Of a DNA stretch of 64,000 bases, positions 53,935-63,070 are shown one piece after another (positions within the stretch are counted from its first letter, which is position 1; every line of letters begins with the position of its first letter). Origin of the DNA: Actinomadura citrea (GTDB lineage Bacteria > Actinomycetota > Actinomycetes > Streptosporangiales > Streptosporangiaceae); NCBI RefSeq assembly GCF_013409045.1, contig NZ_JACCBT010000001.1, positions 7,294,669 through 7,358,668 of the forward strand, written 5' to 3'. A program made the position numbers and the translations under genes. The notes under the pieces are model-generated. The model was not told the DNA's origin. It saw only the letters and a list, made by a program, of their open reading frames with translations, and made no database searches.

Positions 53935-54052
53935 GGTCATGAGCGCCAGCGCAAAGCCCCGGCTTGCTGGCCGGCAACCCTTCGTCCGCGATGGGGTGCC
54001 CCGGGTGAGGACCTGGCCGGACGCGGCACCGCGTTCCGGCAAGCGCGGATCC
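53935..54052 (+). promoter_or_regulatory. SAM-IV riboswitch
   Basis: The sequence from GGTCATGAGCGCCAGC through AAGCCCCGGCTTGCTGG, CCGGCAACCC, GGGGTGCCCCGGGTGAGGACC and the downstream CGGCAAGCGCGGAT follows, almost base for base, the actinobacterial SAM-IV class known from Streptomyces and Mycobacterium. GGTC pairs with GACC around the core. It stands 41 bases before the class V aminotransferase start. In this class SAM binding usually turns the gene off. Confidence 0.9.
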
Positions 54053-54092
54053 CGACGGACATCCCGGGGTCCCCGACCCGGAAGGTTCCGGC

Positions 54093-55352
54093 ATGCCCAC
54101 GCTGCTCGCCCGCTCCCCCATCACGCCTGCTGTGACGCGCCCCGAGGGGGTCCGGGTTCGCCCGCTTCCCCGCGTCATCGGAGCGGACGTCCCGGTTCCG
54201 GTGCGGGACGGCCGCCACGTCCCCTACGCCAACTTCGACTACGCGGCCAGCGCCCCCTGTCTGGAGGCGGTGCACGAGGCCGTCACCCGCGCGCTGCCGT
54301 ACTACAGCAGCGTCCACCGCGGCGCGGGGTACGCGTCCCAGGTCACGACGTCCGCCTACGAGGACGCGCGGGAGGCCGTGCGGTCGTTCCTCGGCGCGTG
54401 GCGGCGCTCGGCCGTGGTCTTCACGCGCAACACGACCGACGCGATGAACCTGCTCGCGCACGCCGTCCCGGCCGGGACGAGCGTCGTCGTCTTCGAGAGC
54501 GAGCACCACGCGTCGCTGCTGCCGTGGAAGCGCGCCGTGCGCCTCCCGGCGCCCGCCACCCCGGCCGAGGCCCTCTCGGCGGCCGACCGCGCGCTGCGCT
54601 CGTGCCCGATCGGGTCGCGGCTGCTCGTCGTCACCGCCGCGTCCAACGTCACCGGCGAGCTGTGGCCGATCGAGGAGCTCGCGCACGTCGCGCACCGCAA
54701 CGGCGCCCGTATCGCGGTCGACGCGGCGCAGCTCGTCCCGCACCGCCCCCTCGACATGACCGCGCTCGGCCTCGACTACGTCGCGTTCTCCGGGCACAAG
54801 CTGTACGCACCGTTCGGTGCGGGCGTGCTCGCCGGGCGGGCCGACTGGCTGCGCGCCGCCGAGCCCTACCTCAAGGGCGGCGGCGCCAGCGCCTCGGTCG
54901 GGGAGACGACCCGGTGGGCGCCCTCCGCCGAGCAGCGGCACGAGGCGGGCTCCCCGAACGTCCTCGGCGCCCTCGCGCTGGCCGCCGCGTGCGAGACGCT
55001 GTCCCCGGCCTGGGACGACCTGGCCGCCCGCGAAGAGGAGCTGGTGGAACGTCTGCGGTCGGGACTCGCGGCGCTCCCCCGCGTCAGGGAGCTGACGCTG
55101 TGGGGGGAGCGGGCGCCGCGCGTCGGAATCGTGTCGTTCACCGTGGACGGCTGGAACGCGCGGGACGTGGCGCTTACGCTGTCCGAGGAGCACGGCATCG
55201 GGGTACGCGACGGGAAGTTCTGCGCCCATCCCTTCGTCCGGCACCTGCTGGGCGAGGACCGGAGCGCCGTCCGCGCGAGCATCGGCATCGGGACGGACGA
55301 GGAGCACATCGACCGGCTGCTCACCGCCCTCGCCGCGTTGACTGCGCGCTGA
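54093..55352 (+). CDS. class V (cysteine desulfurase-like) aminotransferase
   Basis: 419 residues, PLP enzyme. Visible: YANFDYAASAPCLEAV, SSVHRGAGYASQVTTSAYEDARE in parts (the typical NifS-like YxNPSxxH region replaced by SVHRGAGY), VFTRNTTDAMNLLAH, FESEHHASLLPWK, VDAAQLVPHRPLDM and the PLP Lys in FSGHKLYAPFG. The C-terminal half has GIGVRDGKFCAHPF. Enzymes of this subgroup cleave C-S bonds or make aminoacids with sulfur. Start ATG 54093 after GGAAGG. The SAM-IV riboswitch upstream places it in methionine or sulfur metabolism. Confidence 0.92.
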   Translation: MPTLLARSPITPAVTRPEGVRVRPLPRVIGADVPVPVRDGRHVPYANFDYAASAPCLEAVHEAVTRALPYYSSVHRGAGYASQVTTSAYEDAREAVRSFLGAWRRSAVVFTRNTTDAMNLLAHAVPAGTSVVVFESEHHASLLPWKRAVRLPAPATPAEALSAADRALRSCPIGSRLLVVTAASNVTGELWPIEELAHVAHRNGARIAVDAAQLVPHRPLDMTALGLDYVAFSGHKLYAPFGAGVLAGRADWLRAAEPYLKGGGASASVGETTRWAPSAEQRHEAGSPNVLGALALAAACETLSPAWDDLAAREEELVERLRSGLAALPRVRELTLWGERAPRVGIVSFTVDGWNARDVALTLSEEHGIGVRDGKFCAHPFVRHLLGEDRSAVRASIGIGTDEEHIDRLLTALAALTAR

Positions 55353-55463
55353 CAGCCTCCGACCTGGGAACTCTCGCGCGCAGTCAGATGATTATGCTCT
55401 TTGGTCCTGTTCGCCCATGTAGCGTAGGCAGTCGCGCGGGGACGAGCACGCTAGAAACAGGGG

Positions 55464-58400
55464 GTGGCGACCGTGGCCGACGCGTGGCGACCCACGTCGG
55501 AACTGGAGCACCGACTGCAGGAGACCGTACGGGCCGGCGACCAGGAGAGCTACTTCCGCCTCCTCGCGGACGCCGACCTCGTCGTTCCCGTTCCGCCCGA
55601 CCTGGTGGACGGCGTCCTCGCGGGGGAGGCCCAGCCGTCGTGGCCCACCCAGGAGGAGGACGGCCGGGTCCACGTCCTGGTTTACACGTCGGCGGCGGCG
55701 ATGCGGGCGTGCCTCGGGCCGTCCTACCAGCACTTCATGACCGTCCGGTTCGGCGACATCGCCGAGAGCTGGCCGGACAGCCGCTGGTGGCTCGCCGTGG
55801 ACGCCCCCGCGCGCGGCGTCCCCGCCGCCCTGCCGATCGAGGCGCGGCTGCCGGCCTGGTTCGTCCGGCAGGTCGCCGAGGGCGACGGCCGCCCCCCGCA
55901 GGTCGGCCGCGCGTCCCCGCCGTGGGAGGAGCTGCGCGACCAGCACCGCGACCTGCCCCGCGAGGCGCCGCGCCCGGAGTTCCAGCCGGCCAACGACGTG
56001 GAGCGCGAGCTGCTGCGGGCCGCCGCGAACAACGACCACGACCTGTTCCTCCAGACGCTGGCGGCCACCGACGTGCTGCTGCCCGTCCCGGACGACATGG
56101 ACTTCTCGCTGCGTCCGGGCCGCCCCGGCTTCCCGTGGCAGACCCGTGAGGTCGACGGCTCCACCGTCGTCCCGGTCTTCACCTCGCCCGAGCGCCTGGC
56201 CGAGGCGTCCGGGCCCGGCACCGAGCACATCGCGCTGCCGTTCACCGTCGCGCTGCGCTACTGGCCGGACCACCACTGGCTCCTCGCCATCAACTCCGGC
56301 TCACCAGCGGGCGGCACCGTCCTCGCGCAGCAGCTCCCCGGCCTCGCCACCTGGGCCGACCAGCGCGCCGCCCAGCGGATGACCGACCGCTTCGAGCCCC
56401 AGAACGACATCGAGCAGCGCCTCTTCGACGCCGCCCGCCGCCGCGACACCGAGACGTTCTTCAAGATCCTCCTCGGTGCCCAGGTGCTCGTCCCGGTGGA
56501 CGCCGAGACCCCGTGGGGCATCGTCCCCGGCGACCCCGAGTTCCCGTGGCGCCCCGTCCCCGTCCACGGGCGGACGTCGATCCAGATCTTCACGTCGCTG
56601 AAGTGGATGAACGAGGCGATCGGCTCGTCGCGCTTCATCATGCCGAGCCTTCTGGAAATGGTCACCGCCTGGCCGGACGCCTCGTGGACGCTCGTCCTCA
56701 ACCCGGGCACGCCCATCGACGCGTCCATGCCGGGCGAGCAGGTCCGCACCCTCAGCGGCCCGCCCGCTCCCCCGTCCGCCGCGACGCCCCCGCCTCCGGA
56801 CGCGCCCTCGGTTCCGGTGGCCCCCGCCGTGCCGGCCGCCCCCGCCGCCGGCACGGGCCGCCACGCGGGCCCGCCGCCCGCGGACGAGCCCGCCGTCCCC
56901 GCGCCCGCGGAATCGGGCCGCCACCACGCAGGAACACCTGGCGGCGCCGCGCAGCTCGGCCTTCCTGAAGCCGTGCCCCCGGCCCCCGCGCACTTCGGCG
57001 AGGCGGCCGCACCCCAGCCGGCCGCCCCCGACACGGCGGTTGAGGCGGGCGACGTCTCGGCCGCCGATGTTCCGGGGCCCGTACCGGGCGTTCCGGGGAG
57101 CCACTTCGCGGACCCGTCCAGCACTGCCATCGACCCAGGCCACATGGCCGGACCTGAGCCGGCGGCCACCCCCGGCACGACCAACCCGCCCGGCGGCCTC
57201 CCCGACCCCGCGTCTCAGGGCGCCGAACCCCTCAGCGCCACGCCAGGAGCGCCGGCAGACGCGGGCCGTCCTTATTCCGGCGCGCCCACTCCCGTCACGC
57301 CCGACCCGTCCGGCATCGAAGTGCCCGGCCTCCCCGAACCCGCCCCTCAGGGCACCGACCCCCTCGGTGACGCGCCAGGAGTGCCGGGAGACGCGGGCCG
57401 CCACCTCCCGGACGCGCCTCCCAGCGCCCCCGCTCCTGGACCTGCGCCCCAGAGCATCGAGCCTCCAAGCGCCGCACCGGGCCTGCAAGACGACGCCAGC
57501 CGATCCCACCTGGGCGCACCCAGCGCAACCACCCCCGGCGGCGTCCCGGAGCCCGGCCTCCCCGGGCCTGCGGCTCAAGGCGCCACGCCCCTCGACAACG
57601 CGCCGGGCAAGCCGGACGACACGGTCGCGCCCGGCGCACCGCCGGTCCCAACTCCTCCCGGACCTACGGCTCAGGGCGTCGAGCCCCTCGGCGCCGCACC
57701 GAGTGCGACAGACGACGCGGGCCGCCACCTCGCGGACGCGCCTCCCAGCGCCCCCGCTCCCCAAGGCAACGAACCACCAGGCGCCGCACCGGGCCTGCAA
57801 GACGACACGAACCGACCCCACCTGGGCGCACCCAGCGCAACCACCCCCGGCGGCGTCCCGGAGCCCGGCCTCCCCGGGCCTGCGGCTCAAGGCGCCACGC
57901 CCCTCGACAACGCGCCGGGCAAGCCGGACGACACGGTCGCGCCCGGCGCACCGCCGGTCCCAACTCCTCCCGGACCTACGGCTCAGGGCGTCGAGCCCCT
58001 CGGCGCCGCACCGGGCGGCCGAGACGACGCGGGCCGCGCGCCCGGAGTACCGTCGGGTGCGGCCGACGATCCGGGGCATGTGGCCGGGCTTGGTGGCGCC
58101 GTCCCCGGCCTGCCGGAAGGTGCCGACCGTCGCGTTGCGGGGTCCGACCACGGCGTTCCCTCGTCGAGTGGCGGCCCCGTGGAAACCGGGCCCGCTGGTG
58201 TCGGCGCCCAGGGCAACGAACCTCCGGGTGCCACATCTGGCACCCCGGAGGAAGCGGGAGTTCACCACGCGGGCGCGCCGACGGTTCCGCATAACGCGCC
58301 CGGCGGTGAAGCGGCGCCGAGCGGCCTCGCGGCGGTTCCTCAGGATGCCGCGCACCCCGGCCGGCCGGAGAGGCATGATGCGGCCGACGCCGCCGGCGGG

Positions 58401-59480
58401 GATGACGGCGGTGGAAAGGGCGCGCCCACTGGAGGGCCGGGGGCGGGCCGGGCGCTGCGTGCCGTCGGGGAGCCGGAGCCCGCGTTCGAGCCGGGGAACC
58501 GGATCGACCAGGACCTGTACGAGGCGGCTTCGAGCGGAGACTCCGACGCGTTCCTGCGGGTGCTGCTGAACGCGAACGTGCTCGTGCCGATTCCCGATGA
58601 CGCGCCGCTTGAGGTGACGCCGGTACAGCAGGAGTTCCGGTGGGACGCGGCGCTGCGGGACGCGGTGTCCGTGCAGGTGTTCACGTCGATGGTCCGGTTG
58701 CGCGAGGTGCTGCCGGAGTCCCGGTTCGTGTACGCCGACTTCCGGGAGCTGATCGGCGCGTGGCCCCGGGAGGACTGGGCCATGGTGCTCAACCCGGGGA
58801 CGCACATCGGGGCGTCGCTGCACGGCGACCAGGTGCGTTCGCTCAGCGAGTGGGCGGTGCGGGTCGGGCTCGTCCAGGCGCGGCCGGAGGTTCCGCTGCC
58901 GCCGCCGCGGCGGGAGCCGGTGCCGCAGATGCCTTCCGACCCCGAGGACCGCGTCGCCTCGCCGGTCATCATGCAGAAGGTCGTCCCGCACAGCCACGTC
59001 TCCTGGTACCTGGAGCAGGGGTACGACCGCGTCGGCGGCTTCGTCCACTCCACGAACGACGTGGCCGAGTTGCAGACGCCCGCCCAGATCTACGAGGCGC
59101 TGGGGCTGCTGTTCTCCGACTCCTCGTTCTCCCCCGACGACGAGGGCGTGTACGTCATCCGGTGGCCGGCGTACTGCCCCGACCTCTACCTCGTCCCGTT
59201 CGGCGGACGCGACGAGGAGGAGATGGCCTCCTGGGGCGAGTCCGGCTGGGTCATCGAGCGGCCGCCGTTCACGGGGAGCGGCTTCGCGCCGGGCAGCGCC
59301 GGGTCCATCCGCGAGTACAAGGTGACCAGCGTCCGGCTGCCGTACGGAGCGGAGATGTACTACATCGGCAGGGACCGCTCCGAGCGCTTCATCGCGATGT
59401 ACGACCCCGACCGGCTCGCCTGGCTGCGGCCGGACACCGGCGCCGAGGCATGGGACGGACGGACGGAGGCCGCGCAGTGA
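55464..59480 (+). CDS. giant multi-SseB-domain protein with repetitive Pro/Ala linker and unknown C-terminal domain
   Basis: 1338 residues. SseB N-terminal-type domains at about 8-125, 175-300, 303-430 and 1010-1135, each with the ...FTS... and final WxLxLNPGTxIxASLxGxQVRxLS form (first two diverged). Between the third and fourth lies a linker of about 570 residues, rich in Pro, Ala and Gly, with a perfect 197-bp repeat. The last ~190 residues (VVPHSHVSWYLEQGYDRVGGF, GVYVIRWPAYCPDLYLVPFGG in parts, REYKVTSVRLPYGAEMYYI) are not recognised but resemble a toxin-like or ART-like fold. Start GTG 55464 or, with better RBS spacing, GTG 55473. Coupled (GTGA) to the gene at 59477. Confidence 0.88.
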   Translation: MATVADAWRPTSELEHRLQETVRAGDQESYFRLLADADLVVPVPPDLVDGVLAGEAQPSWPTQEEDGRVHVLVYTSAAAMRACLGPSYQHFMTVRFGDIAESWPDSRWWLAVDAPARGVPAALPIEARLPAWFVRQVAEGDGRPPQVGRASPPWEELRDQHRDLPREAPRPEFQPANDVERELLRAAANNDHDLFLQTLAATDVLLPVPDDMDFSLRPGRPGFPWQTREVDGSTVVPVFTSPERLAEASGPGTEHIALPFTVALRYWPDHHWLLAINSGSPAGGTVLAQQLPGLATWADQRAAQRMTDRFEPQNDIEQRLFDAARRRDTETFFKILLGAQVLVPVDAETPWGIVPGDPEFPWRPVPVHGRTSIQIFTSLKWMNEAIGSSRFIMPSLLEMVTAWPDASWTLVLNPGTPIDASMPGEQVRTLSGPPAPPSAATPPPPDAPSVPVAPAVPAAPAAGTGRHAGPPPADEPAVPAPAESGRHHAGTPGGAAQLGLPEAVPPAPAHFGEAAAPQPAAPDTAVEAGDVSAADVPGPVPGVPGSHFADPSSTAIDPGHMAGPEPAATPGTTNPPGGLPDPASQGAEPLSATPGAPADAGRPYSGAPTPVTPDPSGIEVPGLPEPAPQGTDPLGDAPGVPGDAGRHLPDAPPSAPAPGPAPQSIEPPSAAPGLQDDASRSHLGAPSATTPGGVPEPGLPGPAAQGATPLDNAPGKPDDTVAPGAPPVPTPPGPTAQGVEPLGAAPSATDDAGRHLADAPPSAPAPQGNEPPGAAPGLQDDTNRPHLGAPSATTPGGVPEPGLPGPAAQGATPLDNAPGKPDDTVAPGAPPVPTPPGPTAQGVEPLGAAPGGRDDAGRAPGVPSGAADDPGHVAGLGGAVPGLPEGADRRVAGSDHGVPSSSGGPVETGPAGVGAQGNEPPGATSGTPEEAGVHHAGAPTVPHNAPGGEAAPSGLAAVPQDAAHPGRPERHDAADAAGGDDGGGKGAPTGGPGAGRALRAVGEPEPAFEPGNRIDQDLYEAASSGDSDAFLRVLLNANVLVPIPDDAPLEVTPVQQEFRWDAALRDAVSVQVFTSMVRLREVLPESRFVYADFRELIGAWPREDWAMVLNPGTHIGASLHGDQVRSLSEWAVRVGLVQARPEVPLPPPRREPVPQMPSDPEDRVASPVIMQKVVPHSHVSWYLEQGYDRVGGFVHSTNDVAELQTPAQIYEALGLLFSDSSFSPDDEGVYVIRWPAYCPDLYLVPFGGRDEEEMASWGESGWVIERPPFTGSGFAPGSAGSIREYKVTSVRLPYGAEMYYIGRDRSERFIAMYDPDRLAWLRPDTGAEAWDGRTEAAQ
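57505..58013 (+). repeat. 197-bp perfect direct repeat in the linker
   Basis: 57505-57701 and 57817-58013 are identical over 197 bp, offset 312 bp (104 codons), inside the Pro/Ala linker. Shorter related units fill the rest of the linker, so it grew by repeated unequal exchange. Confidence 0.95.
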
Positions 59481-59845
59481 TCCGGGACGGGTACGTCGCG
59501 CGGTGGCTCGGCCGCGACTTCGAGGCCGCGCCGGGCGCCGACGGCGAGATCAGGCTGTACGCGCCCGAGCCGACGGACGGGTTCGAGGAGCTGCGGCCGG
59601 GGCGCTTCCGCCGCATCGTCCCCGCGTCCGAGGTCGAGGAGCTCCGCTACGTCCGGACGACGTGCCGCTGGCGCGGCGAGCGCTTCGTCATCGTCGGAGA
59701 GCACGAGACGTGGGTGCGGGTCGAATACGCGGGCGGGCGGGCCCCGGTCGCCGAGAGTCTGGGGCTCGACCGCGTCGACCAGGGCATCTGGCAGGCGTGG
59801 GCGCCCGGGGCGGAGATTGAGGACGTCCGGGAAGAGTTCGTCTGA
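59477..59845 (+). CDS. small protein coupled to the multi-SseB protein, possible partner
   Basis: 122 residues, soluble, no family I can name with certainty. Reads IRDGYVARWLGRDFEAAPG, LYAPEPTDGFEELRPGRFRR (in parts), RTTCRWRGERFVIVGEHETWVRVEYAGG (in parts), ending AWAPGAEIEDVREEFV. Start GTG 59477-59479 overlaps the stop of the upstream gene (GTGA), so the two are made together. If the C-terminal domain upstream is a toxin, this would be the natural place for its immunity protein, but that is only inference. Confidence 0.7.
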   Translation: MIRDGYVARWLGRDFEAAPGADGEIRLYAPEPTDGFEELRPGRFRRIVPASEVEELRYVRTTCRWRGERFVIVGEHETWVRVEYAGGRAPVAESLGLDRVDQGIWQAWAPGAEIEDVREEFV

Positions 59846-59949
59846 CCCGGGCGGGGTTGATTTGGCCCTTGGATCCGTGTTCGCATGTGTCCCGAGGCGA
59901 TCCCTCGGACAGAAGCGCTCAACGGCGACGCGACGGAGGTGCGGCGGCA

Positions 59950-60960
59950 GTGATCTGCCGAGCGACGGTGAAACCGATCTTTGTTGGGCTCGGCACGGCG
60001 GCCATCCTCGCCGCCGGCGGCGCGTCCGCCGTGGCCGACGCCGCGCCCTCCCCCTCAGGATCGGATCCCGAGTCCCCCGCGACGGGCCGGCTCCAGGTGA
60101 ACGTCGCCTCGACGGCGACCAGGCTGGACCCCGGTGACTCGCTCGACATCACGACGACGGTCACGGCCGCCGGCGGCGCCGTGGCGAACATCAAGGTCAC
60201 CAACATCACGGCGACCCTCAAGGGCACGACGGTGACCGGTGACTGCGGCGCGCCGTTCGAGTCGGCGGGGTGCGCCGTCGGTGACCTGGCCGAGGGCAAG
60301 AGCGGGGCGCCCGTCAAGTCGCACGTGACGGTCCCGAAGGAGGGCCCGGACGCGACGACCGTCTACACGATCATCGTGACCGTCGACGCGACCGACCTCT
60401 CCCCGGTCGCCGGGACCACGACGTTCAAGTACGTCGTCCCGTCCAAGCCGCCCACGAAGACGCCCACCCCGACCCCCACGCCCTCGAAGACGCCCACGAA
60501 GTCGCCGTCGCGCACGCCCACGAAGCCCTCGCCCACGTCGTCGCACTCCTCGTCGTCGGGGACGTCGCACGGCGGGTCCGGCGGGGGAAGCGGCTCCTCC
60601 GGGAACGGCACGGGGACGAGCGGGTCCGTCCAGACGTCGCCCAATTCGTCGTTCGAGGCGCAGAACCCGCAGGTGGCGCTGCCCTCCATCCAGGCGCCCA
60701 ACCCGTCCGTGGCGCCGAGCCCGAACCCCGGGGCGGAGACGCCGCAGAGCCGGCTCCAGGGCAACAAGGCGCCCGTCGCGCAGGACCTGACGTTCGAGCG
60801 GATGGCCAGCACGCAGATCGCGTGGCTGGCGGCGCTGATGGTGGCGTTCTCGCTGCTGCTGACGCAGCTGCGCCTCGGCCGCCGGCGGCTGCCCGCCGGG
60901 GCCCCCAGGCGGCCCAGGGGAACGCACCGCCGGCCGCGAGGCGGCATGTTCGGCCGGTGA
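59950..60960 (+). CDS. secreted or cell-surface protein with C-terminal membrane anchor
   Basis: 336 residues. Signal peptide (about 1-30, FVGLGTAAILAAGGASAVADA in parts), a beta-sandwich domain (about 45-165, LDPGDSLDITTTVTAAGGAV, in parts, and KGTTVTGDCGAPFESAGC with a Cys pair), a Lys/Thr/Pro repeat (KTPTPTPTPSKTPTK) and Ser/Gly linker, then one membrane helix (about 290-310) and a strongly basic tail (LGRRRLPAGAPRRPRG). No LPxTG. Start GTG 59950 after GGAGG. Probably anchored with its domain outside; function unknown. Confidence 0.8.
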   Translation: MICRATVKPIFVGLGTAAILAAGGASAVADAAPSPSGSDPESPATGRLQVNVASTATRLDPGDSLDITTTVTAAGGAVANIKVTNITATLKGTTVTGDCGAPFESAGCAVGDLAEGKSGAPVKSHVTVPKEGPDATTVYTIIVTVDATDLSPVAGTTTFKYVVPSKPPTKTPTPTPTPSKTPTKSPSRTPTKPSPTSSHSSSSGTSHGGSGGGSGSSGNGTGTSGSVQTSPNSSFEAQNPQVALPSIQAPNPSVAPSPNPGAETPQSRLQGNKAPVAQDLTFERMASTQIAWLAALMVAFSLLLTQLRLGRRRLPAGAPRRPRGTHRRPRGGMFGR

Positions 60961-61531
60961 CGCCGGGACGCGCGCGTCTTCACCCAGATGATCAGCGCAG
61001 GTCATGCGCCGGTCGCGCATTCGACGAGTGGCGCGCGTTCGTTTATGGCATGCCCCGTGGAACTCGACCGCCGGCGCCGGCACCACATCGAGGACGGCCC
61101 CGGAAACGGCGGATCCTCGAAAGAGAATCTCACGCACGCCCTTCCCAGACGTCGGGGAACGGGGCCCGGAAATACCCGTACCCGGTGACCCCGACCGTCC
61201 GGGCCGACACGCGTCGTTCCCCGGCGAACCGCCGAACCCACTGATGCGGAACGACGGACTCCGCGTCCGCCGTCGGGCGGCGCGGCGCCGACCGTCCCGT
61301 TCCAAGCCGAGCGAAAACCCCGATTCGCGTAGCGCGTCTTGACGATTGTGGGCAGGCGTGCGGGATGCCCGGCGAAACGGCGGCGACCGCGTGACCGTCC
61401 TCTCGGATTCAGGAGCACGGATCGGCCAACTCGCTGGAAGGAAGCGGTTTGAGGCCCTCTGAAATGGACACTTTCCCGAAGCGACTGTTCCTTGCCAGCG
61501 CCCTTGCTGCCCCCGGAAGAGGTGACCGGTA
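60961..61531. other. 571-base spacer without a supported gene
   Basis: No reading frame here has actinomycete codon bias with a start and ribosome site. Several frames are open but none has protein-like sequence, and G+C falls a little near 61000-61060. The last 20 bases carry GAAGAGGTGACC, the ribosome site of the gene at 61532. I see no hairpin or tRNA-like structure. It may hold the promoter of that gene or a decayed gene. Confidence 0.5.
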
Positions 61532-61951
61532 ATGGAAATTCGGACAAACGGTGACGTGCCGAACCAGGACGAGATCGCGGAGCTGCGCGCCCGGGCGGAG
61601 GCCGGCGACCGGAACGCCGCCGGACGGCTGGGTGAGCTGCTGGCGAAGCACGGCGACCTGGAAGCGGCGTTGCACGTGTGGGCCCGCGCCTACGGGGAGG
61701 CCTCGCCGACGACGAGGCGCCTGGCCGACCTGCTGGCCGACCGCGGCGACCTGAGGGCCGCCGTGGAGGTGTGGCAGTTCTCCGACCCGGTCAGGCAGAA
61801 CCCTTCCGGCCTCCACGAGGAGTTCAACGCCGGTCTGGACGTCGACGAACGCGTCGACTGGGAGGACGACCCGGAGGACTGGGCGTTCATGGAAAGGGAG
61901 CGCCTGACGAGGCTGCTGGCCGACCGGGACGACGAGGCCGCCGTCGCATAG
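61532..61951 (+). CDS. small TPR/Sel1-like helical protein
   Basis: 139 residues, all helical. Repeats of about 35 residues built on AARLGELLAKHGDLEAAL-type helices (two or three, about 20-90): ELRARAEAGDRNAAGRLGELL, in parts, RRLADLLADRGDLRAAVEVW. An acidic tail (DEREDW-like DERVDWEDDPEDWAF) follows. Such small repeat proteins are scaffolds or interaction partners. Start ATG 61532 after GAAGAGGTGACCGGTA. Converges on the RNA methyltransferase. Confidence 0.75.
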   Translation: MEIRTNGDVPNQDEIAELRARAEAGDRNAAGRLGELLAKHGDLEAALHVWARAYGEASPTTRRLADLLADRGDLRAAVEVWQFSDPVRQNPSGLHEEFNAGLDVDERVDWEDDPEDWAFMERERLTRLLADRDDEAAVA

Positions 61952-61975
61952 ACGGCGCCCCAGCGCCCGTCCTCC

Positions 61976-62800
61976 TCAGGAGGGCACCCTGCGCATGAGG
62001 GTGTGGCAGGCGATCGCGGCGGCCGCGGTGACGTTGAGCGAGTCGACTCCGTTGGACATGGCCTCCGCGCTCATGGGGATGCACACGCGCTCGTCGGCCT
62101 CGTCCAGCCAGTGGGAGGAAAGGCCGTCCCCCTCCGACCCGAGCATGAGCGCGGCGCGGTCGCCGATGGGCACCTCGTCCAGCGGCGTGACCGACTGGTC
62201 CGGAGTCAGCGCCAGGAGGCTGAACCCCGCCGCCCGCACCTTGCCGAGGCCGTCGTGCCAGCTGGTCATCCGGGCGTAGGGGATCGCGAAGACCGCGCCC
62301 ATGGAGACCTTGACCGCGCGCCGGTACAGGGGATCGGCGCACCTCGGCGACAGGATGATCGCGTCGACGCCCAGCGCGGCCGCGCACCGGAAGATGGCGC
62401 CGACGTTGGTGTGGTCGACGATGTCCTCGCAGATGACGACGCGGCGGGCCGTGCCGAGGACGGTGTCGACGGGCGGCAGGGGGAGTCGTTCCAGGGAGGC
62501 CAGGGCGCCGCGGTGCACCTGGAAGCCTGTGATCGCTTCCATCGTGGCGTCGTCGGCAAGGTAGGCGGGGGCGTCCATGCCGTCCAGCAGGTCGGCCAGC
62601 GGTCCGGTCCAGCGGCGGGCCATCAGCAGGGAGCGGACGGGGTGCCCGGCGCCGACCGCGCGGCGGATCACCTTCTCGCCCTCGGCGACGAACAGGCCGT
62701 GCTCGGCCTCCAGGCTCTTGCGGAGGTTGACGTCGCGGAGGCGGACATAGTCCGCGAGGCGCGGGTCGGCGGGGTCGGAGACGGGGATCAGGCTGGCCAT
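61976..62800 (-). CDS. TrmH family RNA 2'-O-methyltransferase (SpoU)
   Basis: 274 residues. A substrate-binding N-terminal part (about 1-95; RKSLEAEHGLFVAEGEKVIRRA in parts) and a SpoU/TrmH knot domain (about 115-270) with VICEDIVDHTNVGAIFRCAAALG in parts, IILSPRCADPLYRRAVKVSMG in parts, LMLGSEGDGLSSHWL and the final SLNVTAAAAIACH. Methylates a ribose in tRNA or 23S rRNA. Start ATG 62798-62800 with a G-run immediately upstream; the frame stays open 240 bases further, but without coding character. Stand-alone. Confidence 0.93.
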   Translation of the reverse strand: MASLIPVSDPADPRLADYVRLRDVNLRKSLEAEHGLFVAEGEKVIRRAVGAGHPVRSLLMARRWTGPLADLLDGMDAPAYLADDATMEAITGFQVHRGALASLERLPLPPVDTVLGTARRVVICEDIVDHTNVGAIFRCAAALGVDAIILSPRCADPLYRRAVKVSMGAVFAIPYARMTSWHDGLGKVRAAGFSLLALTPDQSVTPLDEVPIGDRAALMLGSEGDGLSSHWLDEADERVCIPMSAEAMSNGVDSLNVTAAAAIACHTLMRRVPS

Positions 62801-62999
62801 CCCCCCAGTCTGCCGCCGGGCACGCGGTGCCCCGGCTGCGTCGCGGCCGGATCCGGCCGCGAGAGGCCCTGAATCCGGTTCTAGAGAGAGATTCGCGTAC
62901 TCTCGTACCCCTCCGATCGCTGGGCGGGGCGGCCGCGTACGCTGCCAGGTTCGTCGGGGCTCACGCTCATGACCTGCGTCATTATCAGTTTTGAGTCCT

Positions 63000-63028
63000 T
63001 TGTAACCTCTGTGGCGTACTACTACAGT
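63000..63028 (+). promoter_or_regulatory. possible promoter of the substrate-binding protein gene
   Basis: TTGTAA (63000-63005), 17-base spacer, TACAGT (63023-63028), then a start about 43 bases before GTG 63071. The stretch from 62980 to 63028 is clearly lower in G+C than its surroundings, as usual for a promoter. Confidence 0.45.
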
Positions 63029-63070
63029 GCCGGGGAACATCGGCGGGTTTCAGGCGAATCGAGGGCAGCC

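Noticed and set aside
53937..55307. Minus-strand frame across the SAM-IV riboswitch and aminotransferase
   Set aside because: No protein-like sequence; the plus-strand enzyme and riboswitch explain the region.
57505..58013. Long direct repeat as a mobile element
   Set aside because: Both copies are in one frame of one protein, with no transposase or terminal inverted repeats; it is an internal expansion.
56301..59048. 915-codon minus-strand frame opposite the multi-SseB gene
   Set aside because: Arg/Gly-rich mirror of the repeat linker with no motif; the plus-strand SseB domains are clear.
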